Shown here in pieces: positions 12,440 to 19,415 of a stretch of DNA of 19,415 nucleotides; the first letter of the stretch is position 1, and the number at the start of each line of letters is the position of its first letter. The DNA comes from an uncultured Lachnospiraceae bacterium (lineage in GTDB: Bacteria > Bacillota > Clostridia > Lachnospirales > Lachnospiraceae), in assembly GCA_947174985.1 (NCBI GenBank), contig CAMWLB010000014.1, positions 1-19,415 of the forward strand, given 5' to 3'. The notes under the pieces are model-generated. The model was not told the origin of the DNA. It saw nothing but the letters and a program-made list of their open reading frames with translations, and searched no databases. The position numbers and the translations under genes were made by a program.

Positions 12440-13960
12440 CTAATCAAAATACATCATACCGTCTTCCGCTCCCTGGAGCTGTATAATCAATCTGCGTTTT
12501 CTCATCCTTCTCTGTACGCCGTCCGCAAGTCCCATTATCTGAATGGTGAAAAGAGGCGTCATGGCCACCATCGCCACAATACCAAAAGCGTCCGTCAGCA
12601 CATTTCCGCCCAACGCTTCACAGGCACCCATGGCAAGCGGCAAAAGAAAAGTCGTCGTCATCGGTCCGCTTGCGACGCCGCCGGAGTCAAACGCGATTCC
12701 AGTAAAAATCTGCGGTACAAAAAAAGTCATCACCAGCGAAATCAGATACCCGGGTATCAGAAACCACATGATATTCAGCCCTGTCAGAATCCGAAGCATG
12801 GCAATGCCTACCGAAAAAGCAATGCCGATGGACAGGCTGAAGCCAATAGACTTCTGGGTAATGGATCCGCTCGTCACATCCTCCACCTGCCTTGTCAGTA
12901 CCTGCACAGCCGGCTCCGCCTTGACGATAAAGTAACCGATTACCATACCGATTGGAATTAATACCCACGGTGTCGCGCTGCCCGCCACCGCAGAGCCGAT
13001 ATACTGTCCCGCAGGCATAAAGCCCACATTGGCTCCGGTTAAAAACAGCACCAGCCCGATATAGCTGTATATCAGTCCCGAGACAATCTTGATAAGCTGT
13101 CTCTTGTGAAATCTCCTGAAAACACACTGAAAAATCAAAAATAATCCCGCAATCGGAACCAGCGCAACCGCAACCTCCTTTATATATGCCGGAAATGCTT
13201 GGGCAAATTCCACTGCAACCGCTCTTGTCGTCGCGAGCTCTGCAATGCTCACCGGCGTATATGCCGCGTCTTCGGGGTGATAGCAGATACCCAGAATAAG
13301 AACGGAAAGAACAGGCCCTATGCTGCAGATTGCCGTCAGACCAAAGCTGTCACCGCTGGAGTTCTTATCACTTCGCACGGAAGCCATACCAATACCAAGC
13401 GCCATGATAAAGGGCACCGTGATAGGTCCGGTGGTCACGCCTCCCGAGTCAAAGGAAACCGGTATAAAGTCCGCCGGTGCAAAACAAGTCAGAATAAATA
13501 TAATGCCATAAAAGAAAACCAATATGTAGGAAATCGGAATTTTTAACAGGATACGAAGCTGCGCAATCACCAGAAAGCCGCCGACACCGAGAGCCACCGT
13601 CAAAATCAGAGTCAAATTCGGAATGGCCGGCACCTGCTGCGCAAGCACCTGCAAATCCGGCTCCGCAAGCGTAATTAAAATCCCCAGAACAAAACACACT
13701 GACAGCGGAATCACTATCTTTCTCGCCTTGGAGAGCTGTACGCCCACGCCCTCTCCCATCGGTATCATCGACATATCTACGCCCAGAGTAAAAAATCCCA
13801 TACCGATAATCAGAAGCGCCGCCCCGAACAAAAACAGCGTCAATATCCCCGGGGACAACGGTGCAATGGTAATACTCAGACACAGTACAATGATTGTGAT
13901 AGGAAGTACTGATGTGACAGATTCATAAACTTTTTCCCGTAATAATTCGTTGTGTCGCAA
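12440..13960 (-). CDS. DUF1538 family membrane protein with two homologous halves
   Basis: A 506-residue, strongly hydrophobic protein with many predicted helices and an internal duplication. The motif FDSGGV(T/A)(T/S)GP occurs at 170-178 and 424-432, and AEPxxQVLxxQV at 99-110 and 348-359. This is the pattern of inverted or tandem repeat transporters in which both repeat motifs line a substrate site, and the DSGG segments are good candidates for that site. The substrate is not known to me. The start is TTG at 13960, supported by AAGGAG eight bases upstream. It forms an operon with the PII-like gene. Confidence 0.85.
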   Translation of the reverse strand: MRHNELLREKVYESVTSVLPITIIVLCLSITIAPLSPGILTLFLFGAALLIIGMGFFTLGVDMSMIPMGEGVGVQLSKARKIVIPLSVCFVLGILITLAEPDLQVLAQQVPAIPNLTLILTVALGVGGFLVIAQLRILLKIPISYILVFFYGIIFILTCFAPADFIPVSFDSGGVTTGPITVPFIMALGIGMASVRSDKNSSGDSFGLTAICSIGPVLSVLILGICYHPEDAAYTPVSIAELATTRAVAVEFAQAFPAYIKEVAVALVPIAGLFLIFQCVFRRFHKRQLIKIVSGLIYSYIGLVLFLTGANVGFMPAGQYIGSAVAGSATPWVLIPIGMVIGYFIVKAEPAVQVLTRQVEDVTSGSITQKSIGFSLSIGIAFSVGIAMLRILTGLNIMWFLIPGYLISLVMTFFVPQIFTGIAFDSGGVASGPMTTTFLLPLAMGACEALGGNVLTDAFGIVAMVAMTPLFTIQIMGLADGVQRRMRKRRLIIQLQGAEDGMMYFD

Positions 13961-13983
13961 ACTGTTTACTCCTTTTTTAAATT

Positions 13984-13994
13984 TATAGTACTAT
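13984..13994. repeat. Palindrome TATAGTACTAT, copy 1
   Basis: This 11-base palindrome lies just before the ribosome binding site of the DUF1538 gene. An identical copy is at 14249-14259, overlapping the -10 box of the predicted promoter. The pair flanks the structured 138-bp element. Confidence 0.6.
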
Positions 13995-14030
13995 CAGGTA
14001 ATTGTGAGACTCAGTAACTATGCTGTTGTC

Positions 14031-14168
14031 ATTGTGCACAGGGTATATTCCAACGCAGACGCGCTTTCGCTCTGAGCCAGCCGTAGCGGTACATAAGCTG
14101 CCAAAATACGGCAGCTAAGTGCCGACGGCTGGCAAAGGTCTGCTTATGGAATATACCCTGTGCACAAT
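14031..14168. repeat. 138-bp structured inverted-repeat element (MITE-like or structured leader RNA)
   Basis: The ends are a perfect 22-bp inverted repeat (14031-14052 and 14147-14168). Inside are nested stems: GCAGAC/GTCTGC (14055-14060, 14138-14143), a side hairpin GCG-CTTT-CGC (14061-14070), GCCAGCCGT/ACGGCTGGC (14076-14084, 14125-14133), CGGTAC/GTGCCG (14087-14092, 14119-14124) and AGCTGCC/GGCAGCT (14096-14102, 14110-14116). It codes for nothing and is richer in G+C than its flanks. It lies in the leader of the DUF1538 gene if the 14250-14278 promoter is used. Either a non-autonomous mobile repeat or a folded RNA domain fits; no clear target-site duplication is visible. Confidence 0.8.
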
Positions 14169-14248
14169 TCGAAACTGACAAATATGTGTCTTGCAATCAC
14201 TGCATTTTTTGATAAATATAAGTTATTCTGCAAGTACTTCTTATTTTC

Positions 14249-14259
14249 TATAGTACTAT
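14249..14259. repeat. Palindrome TATAGTACTAT, copy 2
   Basis: Second copy of the 11-base palindrome seen at 13984-13994. It contains the -10 box of the predicted DUF1538 promoter, so it could be an operator. Confidence 0.6.
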
Positions 14260-14278
14260 GAATTAGTTTTCGTTGCAA
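14250..14278 (-). promoter_or_regulatory. Candidate promoter of the DUF1538/PII-like operon
   Basis: TTGCAA (14273-14278) and TACTAT (14250-14255) are 17 bases apart on the minus strand, 20 bases beyond the P-type ATPase stop. It implies a leader of about 280 bases that includes the 14031-14168 element. Confidence 0.5.
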
Positions 14279-14297
14279 TAAAATAATCATGAATACG

Positions 14298-16934
14298 TCA
14301 GTATTTTTTGACGCGTCGCTGTATCCACTTTGTCAGTTCTACAATGGGAATAATGGTCGCTGCAATCAGCAGGGACACTGCATATTCCATAAGGGAGATA
14401 TGGGTAAAGCCAAAGGCTTTCGCCAAAAACGGGATATAGATAACTGCAGTCGTACAAATCAGGGATAGCAGCATGGCGCCCCACAAAAACGGATTTTGCC
14501 CTTTGATGGAAAATATGGATTTCTCCAGCGAACGCATATTGAAAGAGTGAAAAATTTCCGCCATGGACAGGGTCAAAAATGCCATTGTCATACCGTCCTC
14601 ACTGTTCGTAAATTCCCACACGCCCGCTTCCATATAGTGACCCACCACATATGCGGCAAGCGTGATAATGGATACGGTAATGCCCTGTAAAACCACATGA
14701 ACGCCCAGCCCGTCTGCAAAAATACCATCCTTTGCATCACGGGGCTTTCTCTTCATAATATCCGCTTCCCCCTTTTCCATGCCGAGCGCCAGTGCCGGAA
14801 AACAGTCGGTAATCAGATTAATCCAAAGCAGATGCACTGGCTTTAAAATGGTAAAACCGAGCAATGTCGCAAAAAAGATGGAAAGCACCTCGGACAAATT
14901 ACTTGCAAGTAAAAACTGAATGGATTTTCTGATGTTGTCGTAGATACGCCGGCCTTCGCCCACCGCGCCTACAATCGTTGCAAAATTGTCATCAGCTAAG
15001 ACCATATCCGCCACATTCTTGGTAACATCCGTGCCGGTAATGCCCATTCCCACGCCGATATCCGCGTTCTTGATGGATGGCGCATCGTTGACGCCGTCGC
15101 CCGTCATCGCCGTAATCCTTCCTTTTGCGCGCCACGCATTGACAATCCGCACCTTATGCTCCGGCTGCACCCTTGCGTATACGGCGTACTGCTCTATCCG
15201 CTCTGCCAGTTCCTCGTCTGAAAGCTCATCAAGCATAGCGCCGGTAACTGCCTGTTCGGGGCTGTCGATGATTTGCAGCTCCATGGCAATGGCAACCGCC
15301 GTGTCTTTGTGGTCTCCTGTAATCATCACAGGCTTTATGCCCGCCTCCCGGCATTCGGCTATGGCTGCCTTCACCTCCGGACGGACAGGGTCCATCATGC
15401 CGGTCAGCCCGATGAATACCATATCCCGCTCCAGATTTTCTGCCTCATAAAGTGCCGGCTCTTCTGCAAGACTCTTGTATGCCACACCCAGAACACGGAG
15501 TGCGCTGTCCGCCATCGCCTTGTTTTCCGCAAGTACTTCTCTGCGCATCTCCTCCGTAAGCTCTACCTCTCCGCCATCCTTCAAAATATGCACACAGCGC
15601 TTTAAAAGCTCATCCGGCGCGCCCTTGGTGTACTGCACAAGACTGCCATCCGGCTTACGGTGCACGGTAGTCATCATTTTCCGCATGGAATCGAAGGGCG
15701 CTTCCCCGATTCTCACATTCTCCGCTTTCAAATCGTCTTTACCCATGCCCTTCTGAAACGCATAGTTGACCAGCGCACACTCCGTAGGCTCTCCCACTGC
15801 CTCGCCGTTTTCGCCTTGTTCTGCGTCGGAGCAGAGCGCCATCGCTTTTGCAAGCAGCACCTCATCTGCACTGACTGCCTTTACCACAGTCATCTTATTC
15901 TGTGTCAGCGTACCTGTCTTGTCGGAGCAGATAACCTGTGCACACCCTAAGGTCTCCACCGCCGTCAGCTTTCTGATAACTGCGTTTCTCTTTGACATGT
16001 TGGTGACACCGATGGACAGCACAATTGTCACCACGGCGGCAAGCCCTTCGGGAATCGCCGCCACTGCAAGGCTGACCGCCACCATAAAGGTGTCCAGCAT
16101 GGCTGTACCGGTAACATTGGGATAAATCCGCAATAAATCTATGGCAAAAATCACAACGCAGATAGCAAGCACCAGCACGCTTAACACCTTGCTCAACTGG
16201 GAGAGCTTCTGCTGCAGAGGCGTCTGATTGTCCTCCGCCTTGGAAAGCGCGTCCGCAATCTTTCCCATTTCCGTATTCATGCCGGTGTCCGTCACCACTG
16301 CCCTGCCGCGCCCGTAAACCACCGTGCTTCCCATATAAACCATGTTTTTGCGGTCTCCCAGAGGCACCTTGCCGTCTGCGCTTGTAAGTGTGTCGCTCGT
16401 TTTTGTCACGGGAACCGACTCACCGGTAAGCGCTGCTTCCTCTATTTTTAAACCCGCACATTCTATGATTCTTGCATCCGCAGGCACGGAATCTCCTGCT
16501 TCCAGCACAATGATATCGCCAGGCACCAGTTCCTCACTGCGGACGGTGGTAAGCCGCCCGTTGCGGATTACCTTGGAGGTCGCCGCCGCAATTTCCTGTA
16601 GCGCGGCAATTGCTTTTTCCGCCTTGCTTTCCTGCACCACACCGAGCACCGCATTGATAAGCACCACCACCATGATAATAATGACATCTGCAAAGGATTC
16701 CCCCGCATATACCGCCGTGACTCCCGAAATCACAGCCGCCACTATCAGGATAATAATCATGGGGTCCGCAAGCTGCTGCATAAACCGCACAAACAGGGAA
16801 GTCTTTTTTCCCTCTACCAGCTTGTTGCTGCCATACAACCGCTGCCTCTCTTCCACCTGTACGTCCACAAGCCCGCTTTCTGCGGACTGTTTCTCCTTAA
16901 GAACCTCTTCCACACTGCTTAGATACTCTTTCAT
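14298..16934 (-). CDS. P-type ATPase, Ca2+/Mn2+ efflux type (P2A)
   Basis: This 878-residue membrane pump exports divalent cations using ATP. TGES (actuator) is at 170-173, PEGLA in helix 4 at 295-299, the phosphorylated Asp338 in DKTGTLT, nucleotide-binding KGAPDELL at 437-444, and TGDGVNDAP at 611-619. Helix 5 SNLSE (678-682) and helix 6 NLITD (706-710) keep the Asn, Glu, Thr and Asp ligands of SERCA-type Ca2+ sites. The Mn2+-type riboswitch in its leader suggests Mn2+, or Mn2+ plus Ca2+, as physiological cargo, as for the riboswitch-controlled P-type ATPases of lactococci and streptococci. The start at 16934 has GGGAG five bases upstream and gives the usual N-terminus; a frame to 17009 adds 25 atypical residues with a weaker site. 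Confidence 0.95.
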   Translation of the reverse strand: MKEYLSSVEEVLKEKQSAESGLVDVQVEERQRLYGSNKLVEGKKTSLFVRFMQQLADPMIIILIVAAVISGVTAVYAGESFADVIIIMVVVLINAVLGVVQESKAEKAIAALQEIAAATSKVIRNGRLTTVRSEELVPGDIIVLEAGDSVPADARIIECAGLKIEEAALTGESVPVTKTSDTLTSADGKVPLGDRKNMVYMGSTVVYGRGRAVVTDTGMNTEMGKIADALSKAEDNQTPLQQKLSQLSKVLSVLVLAICVVIFAIDLLRIYPNVTGTAMLDTFMVAVSLAVAAIPEGLAAVVTIVLSIGVTNMSKRNAVIRKLTAVETLGCAQVICSDKTGTLTQNKMTVVKAVSADEVLLAKAMALCSDAEQGENGEAVGEPTECALVNYAFQKGMGKDDLKAENVRIGEAPFDSMRKMMTTVHRKPDGSLVQYTKGAPDELLKRCVHILKDGGEVELTEEMRREVLAENKAMADSALRVLGVAYKSLAEEPALYEAENLERDMVFIGLTGMMDPVRPEVKAAIAECREAGIKPVMITGDHKDTAVAIAMELQIIDSPEQAVTGAMLDELSDEELAERIEQYAVYARVQPEHKVRIVNAWRAKGRITAMTGDGVNDAPSIKNADIGVGMGITGTDVTKNVADMVLADDNFATIVGAVGEGRRIYDNIRKSIQFLLASNLSEVLSIFFATLLGFTILKPVHLLWINLITDCFPALALGMEKGEADIMKRKPRDAKDGIFADGLGVHVVLQGITVSIITLAAYVVGHYMEAGVWEFTNSEDGMTMAFLTLSMAEIFHSFNMRSLEKSIFSIKGQNPFLWGAMLLSLICTTAVIYIPFLAKAFGFTHISLMEYAVSLLIAATIIPIVELTKWIQRRVKKY

Positions 16935-16948
16935 TTTTGCTCCCATCT

Positions 16949-16964
16949 GCGTGCTTTCGCACGC
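16949..16964 (-). other. GNRA-capped hairpin next to the P-type ATPase ribosome binding site
   Basis: On the minus strand GCGTGC-GAAA-GCACGC is a perfect six-pair stem with a GAAA tetraloop, eight bases or so before GGGAG. It may keep the ribosome binding site open or stabilise the transcript after the upstream terminator is bypassed. Confidence 0.6.
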
Positions 16965-17038
16965 GTACAAATTCTCCCATTCCTGTTGGTATTCCACACA
17001 TCCCGTCATGCTGTCCCGAGACTTACCCCAAATAAAGC

Positions 17039-17079
17039 AAAAAACTCATATACAATGATTTTAACCACTGTATATGAGT
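17039..17079 (-). terminator. Riboswitch expression-platform terminator
   Basis: ACTCATATACA pairs perfectly with TGTATATGAGT (17069-17079 and 17044-17054; 14-base loop) and is followed by six U residues on the minus strand (17039-17044). It lies between the aptamer and the P-type ATPase start, so it decides read-through into the gene. Confidence 0.88.
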
Positions 17080-17089
17080 CTCATTCTTT

Positions 17090-17165
17090 ATAGATAAACC
17101 AGACGGCTGCCGCCGCCATGCTTGTTGATTTATCGCGCAATATGCGGAACTACTCCCTCAACTAT
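17090..17165 (-). promoter_or_regulatory. yybP-ykoY type Mn2+ riboswitch aptamer
   Basis: On the minus strand the region contains GGGAGTAG near the 5' end, ATCAACA in the middle and GCATGGCGGCGGCAGCCG plus TCTGG at the 3' side, the conserved segments of the yybP-ykoY motif. ATAG (17162-17165) pairs with CTAT (17090-17093) to close helix P1, with further pairs inside. A perfect terminator follows. The family senses Mn2+ and mostly turns on exporters, which suits the P-type ATPase downstream. I identify it from recalled consensus, not a covariance search. Confidence 0.85.
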
Positions 17166-17180
17166 GTAATTGTTGTATTT

Positions 17181-17209
17181 ATCATAGTGAAATTTCCACT
17201 ATTTGTCAA
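17181..17209 (-). promoter_or_regulatory. Promoter of the Mn2+ riboswitch / P-type ATPase transcript
   Basis: TTGACA (17204-17209) and TATGAT (17181-17186) are 17 bases apart on the minus strand, placing the start near 17174, about ten bases before the aptamer. Confidence 0.85.
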
Positions 17210-17253
17210 TGGCAAAATAGAGATTTTATGGTTATTTCATACTTTAAAACAAC

Positions 17254-17282
17254 TGGACTTTCTTTTCTTTATCAAATATAAT
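17254..17282 (+). promoter_or_regulatory. Candidate promoter of the ABC exporter gene
   Basis: TGGACT (17254-17259) and perfect TATAAT (17277-17282) are 17 bases apart on the plus strand, about 75 bases before the ATG. It diverges from the riboswitch promoter. Confidence 0.55.
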
Positions 17283-17358
17283 CTATTCGTTACTATATTA
17301 TTATGTGGCTTCGAAACTCAGAAACACCTAATATTGTAAAAGAAAAGGAGAGGATACC

Positions 17359-18993
17359 ATGCGATTAATCATGCAATACTGCCGCCAGACCATGAGACGC
17401 TACCCAAAGGTTTTTATGCGCGCCACGGGACTGATTATATTTATAACGCTGATGAGCGCATTGATACCGTATGGTATGCGGATTTTTCTGGAGCGTGTGA
17501 TTGCCGCGGCGCATTATGGCTACGCGGCACTGGGCATTCTGGGATTTGCAGTATATTTGATTTTAAAAACGCTGGTGGATATACAATGGTACAGGCTGTT
17601 AGATGAGCTGGGTGGATGCTGCATCACGGATCTGTCCGTAGAACTGGAAACTGCCATGGCAGAAACCTTTCAATCCCATATTGACGCAGAAGAAGCCGGC
17701 AGGATTAAACATATTATGTATGCGGATGTACTGGACATATTTCGGGTAATCGGGCATCATATTCCCACGCTTTTGGGAAGCGCCGCTGTCATTCTCGCCA
17801 GTCTGCTTCTCGCCGCATTTTACGATTTCAGGCTGATGCTCTTTATTTTTGCCTCACTGGCTCTTGGCACGCTTCTTTCTGTTGCTGGGAAAAAAATGAT
17901 TACCCAAAAAGCGGGAAAGACCAATCTGAGATTGAAAGAGCACCACATGCTGTGCGACCAGTATGTAGATTCCATTCCTTTGGTACAGACCAATCCGGTA
18001 CTGCCCTATTTTACAGATAAAACAAGAAAAAGCATTGGAGACTTCATTTCCACATCGCAGAAAGAAGACGGCGTGCAGGTATTCTGGTCGGAAGCCGTAA
18101 GTCATTACAATACCCTGTTTAATCTGACACTGTCCACCCTTTTGGCACTTCCGGCGGCTGGCGGCTCCATCGTAAATCTTGTGTTTTTTATTACGCTGGC
18201 GGATATTATTATGTCCGAAGGACAGAAAAGCCAGCTGTTGATACAGCAGATTGTGCGGGCACAGGTCAGCTTTGAAAACGTGGACAGGCTGCGGCAGCTT
18301 CCCAAGCGTCAGGGAACAGAAACGCTTTCCCAAATTACCAAAATAGAGTTTACGGGAGTCAGTTTTTCCTATAGTGAAACCGGCGTGGAGGTTCTGCATG
18401 ACATTTCCTGCACCCTGCAGTCAGGCGATACTATCCGTCTGACAGGCAGTAACGGCAGTGGAAAATCTACTTTTATCAAGCTTCTGACAGGCGTGTATCC
18501 GCCGCAGACAGGCGAAATCCTCATCAATGGAAAACGGCTCGACACATACTCTCGGGAAAGCCTGAATGAACAGATATTATTTGTCAACCAGGACGAGATT
18601 TTATTGAACGAATCTATCTTCCATTATCTGGAGCTGATTAGCGGCGCTTCCTTTGACAGGAAAAAGGCAGAAGAAATTCTGCAATGGACAGCGATGGAAA
18701 AGGAAGATATCACAATTGAAAACAATGGACTTTCCCTGTCTGCCGGACAAAGAAAAAAACTATTGATTTCCAAGTTATTGCTGCGGTCCGAAAAGGCGTC
18801 CGTTATTATTTTGGATGAACTGGAAGCCGGACTGGATAAAACTATGCTCCAAAAATATATGGATTTTCTTCGCGGCATGTTTGCAAAGCATGAAAAAATA
18901 TTCCTGATGGTGGCGCATAATATCGACCATGAGCTTCCATTTGACAGGGTATTTCAGTTTGAAGACGGTAAAATCAAGATTTCATCAGAGTAA
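17359..18993 (+). CDS. ABC exporter with fused membrane and ATPase domains
   Basis: A 544-residue half transporter. A membrane domain with about six helices fills residues 1-305, and the ATPase domain 325-544. Walker A GSNGSGKST is at 363-371, the Q-loop Gln at 411, the signature LSAGQ at 460-464 (Ala for the usual first Gly), Walker B VIILDE at 482-487 with catalytic Glu487, and switch His520. It probably works as a homodimer since no partner gene is adjacent. Exporters of this size often move peptides, lipids or drugs; the substrate is not evident, and no peptidase domain is present at the N-terminus. AGGAGAGG lies upstream of the ATG. No terminator is clear downstream. Confidence 0.92.
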   Translation: MRLIMQYCRQTMRRYPKVFMRATGLIIFITLMSALIPYGMRIFLERVIAAAHYGYAALGILGFAVYLILKTLVDIQWYRLLDELGGCCITDLSVELETAMAETFQSHIDAEEAGRIKHIMYADVLDIFRVIGHHIPTLLGSAAVILASLLLAAFYDFRLMLFIFASLALGTLLSVAGKKMITQKAGKTNLRLKEHHMLCDQYVDSIPLVQTNPVLPYFTDKTRKSIGDFISTSQKEDGVQVFWSEAVSHYNTLFNLTLSTLLALPAAGGSIVNLVFFITLADIIMSEGQKSQLLIQQIVRAQVSFENVDRLRQLPKRQGTETLSQITKIEFTGVSFSYSETGVEVLHDISCTLQSGDTIRLTGSNGSGKSTFIKLLTGVYPPQTGEILINGKRLDTYSRESLNEQILFVNQDEILLNESIFHYLELISGASFDRKKAEEILQWTAMEKEDITIENNGLSLSAGQRKKLLISKLLLRSEKASVIILDELEAGLDKTMLQKYMDFLRGMFAKHEKIFLMVAHNIDHELPFDRVFQFEDGKIKISSE

Positions 18994-19057
18994 AACCATA
19001 TCCCTGTGCCATTTCTTTTGAATTGATTGATAGAATTATCGTTGATTTGTTTTGACG

Positions 19058-19082
19058 CTGATACTGCAGGACGCAGTATCAG
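19058..19082. repeat. 10-bp inverted repeat downstream of the ABC exporter
   Basis: CTGATACTGC (19058-19067) and GCAGTATCAG (19073-19082) form a perfect stem with a five-base loop between the two convergent genes. Neither strand has a clear U-tract after it, so it is at most a weak bidirectional terminator. Confidence 0.6.
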
Positions 19083-19101
19083 GCGCAGATTATTAATAGA
19101 T

Positions 19102-19415
19102 TTACAGATGATATTCCTTTAGCATTTCCTGATAAAAAGCTTTTTCTTCTTTAAGTCGGGGAATGAAATCCGTTTTTCCGTCAGCTATCATGCTGGAAAC
19201 CAGCTCCAGCATCTGCGCGGCGGTCTCTTCGCAGCCATTCTCATAACCGCTTTCATAGCCACTTCCATAGCCATTTCCGTAGCCATTTCCGTAGCCATTT
19301 CCGTAGCCACTTTCATAGCCCGTTTTATAGCCTTGTTCATGCCCTTCGTCATGTTCTCTTTTCAGCAACTCTCCAAACTGCATGTACCTTTCCTCCAGTT
19401 CCCTGCTCTGCTTCA
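19102..19415 (-). CDS. C-terminal end of a probable Rpn family nuclease/putative transposase, cut by window edge
   Basis: The frame stays open to the right edge, so this is the last 103 or so residues of a longer protein. The segment SRELEERYMQFGELLKREHDEG is typical of the C-terminal region of PD-(D/E)XK Rpn-type proteins common in Lachnospiraceae. A repeat tract of (G-Y-x-x)n follows, encoded by 12-base repeats at about 19247-19333, and a helical tail (AAQMLELVSSMIADGKTDFIPRLKEE). The catalytic domain lies outside the window. Such proteins promote recombination or are remnants of transposase-like genes; activity cannot be judged here. An internal ATG at 19383 would give a 93-residue ORF but has upstream coding sequence in frame. 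Confidence 0.7.
   Translation of the reverse strand, partial: KQSRELEERYMQFGELLKREHDEGHEQGYKTGYESGYGNGYGNGYGNGYGSGYESGYENGCEETAAQMLELVSSMIADGKTDFIPRLKEEKAFYQEMLKEYHL
19247..19333 (-). repeat. 12-base tandem repeats encoding a Gly-Tyr tract
   Basis: Units related to TAGCCATTTCCG (plus strand) repeat in tandem, three of them identical, with diverged copies at both ends. They encode GYGNGYGNGYGN-like residues. Repeats of this kind change copy number by slippage, in steps that keep the reading frame. Confidence 0.85.

Noticed and set aside
16935..17009. 25-residue N-terminal extension of the P-type ATPase
   Set aside because: The extension is atypical, crosses a GNRA hairpin, and the internal ATG has the better ribosome binding site.
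17359..18993. ABC exporter as part of the peptide cassette
   Set aside because: It is 8 kb away, on the other strand, with its own promoter and no peptidase domain; no evidence links it.
19247..19333. CRISPR array
   Set aside because: The units are 12 bases, contiguous, without spacers, and in frame with a coding sequence.
19102..19383. Complete 93-residue Gly-Tyr-rich gene
   Set aside because: The frame continues in coding-like sequence (SRELEERY) to the window edge, so it is the tail of a longer protein.

Overview
The window looks like a chromosomal piece from a gut-type Lachnospiraceae (Bacillota, Clostridia). Supporting signs are strong AGGAGG-type ribosome binding sites, several TTG starts backed by such sites, near-consensus sigma-A promoters, RNA-based regulation in front of an aminoacyl-tRNA synthetase and a P-type ATPase, an archaeal-type AspRS, and a truncated Rpn-type nuclease tail at the right edge. 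This assignment is inference from content; no taxonomic marker is present.

Layout. 1-476 (-): 5' part of thioredoxin reductase. 611-1936 (-): aspartyl-tRNA synthetase behind a long leader (about 2273-2040) that contains a 15-codon ORF with three consecutive Asp codons, a 10-bp stem and an intrinsic terminator. 2427-9264 (-): an eight-gene unit reading leftwards from one promoter at 9352-9379. In transcription order it encodes a membrane-anchored protein with two thioredoxin-like domains, an ABC ATPase, two FtsX/MacB-type half permeases, then two copies of a pair made of a beta-propeller lipoprotein and a small secreted six-cysteine protein. 9463-10179 (+): short-chain reductase, probably the EF-P 5-aminopentanone reductase. 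10195-11526 (-): CNNM/CorC-type CBS protein with an attenuator-like leader. 11757-13960 (-): DUF1538 membrane protein plus a PII-like protein. 14031-14168: a 138-bp structured inverted-repeat element. 14298-16934 (-): Ca2+/Mn2+-type P-type ATPase behind a yybP-ykoY-type (Mn2+) riboswitch and terminator. 17359-18993 (+): a fused ABC exporter. 19102-19415 (-): C-terminal end of a probable Rpn family nuclease with a Gly-Tyr repeat tail.

The most likely undescribed system is the 2427-9264 unit. The two small proteins have Sec-type signal peptides ending in A-x-A and the identical mature cysteine spacing C-x12-C-x4-C-x16-C-x19-CC. The operon supplies an extracytoplasmic double CxxC protein that could form or shuffle their disulfides, surface propeller lipoproteins that could bind them, and a MacB/BceB-like transporter that could move or sense them. 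The unit shows signs of active remodelling: the propeller/peptide pair is duplicated, a related intercistronic hairpin motif recurs at four junctions, and the C-terminal codons of a lost third permease lie between the thioredoxin-like gene and the ATPase gene.

Regulation by RNA leaders is the second theme. The AspRS leader, the CNNM protein leader and the P-type ATPase leader each carry a terminator-like hairpin upstream of the start codon. The first two also carry short ORFs whose composition (Asp codons; an acidic N-terminus) could suit the gene they precede.
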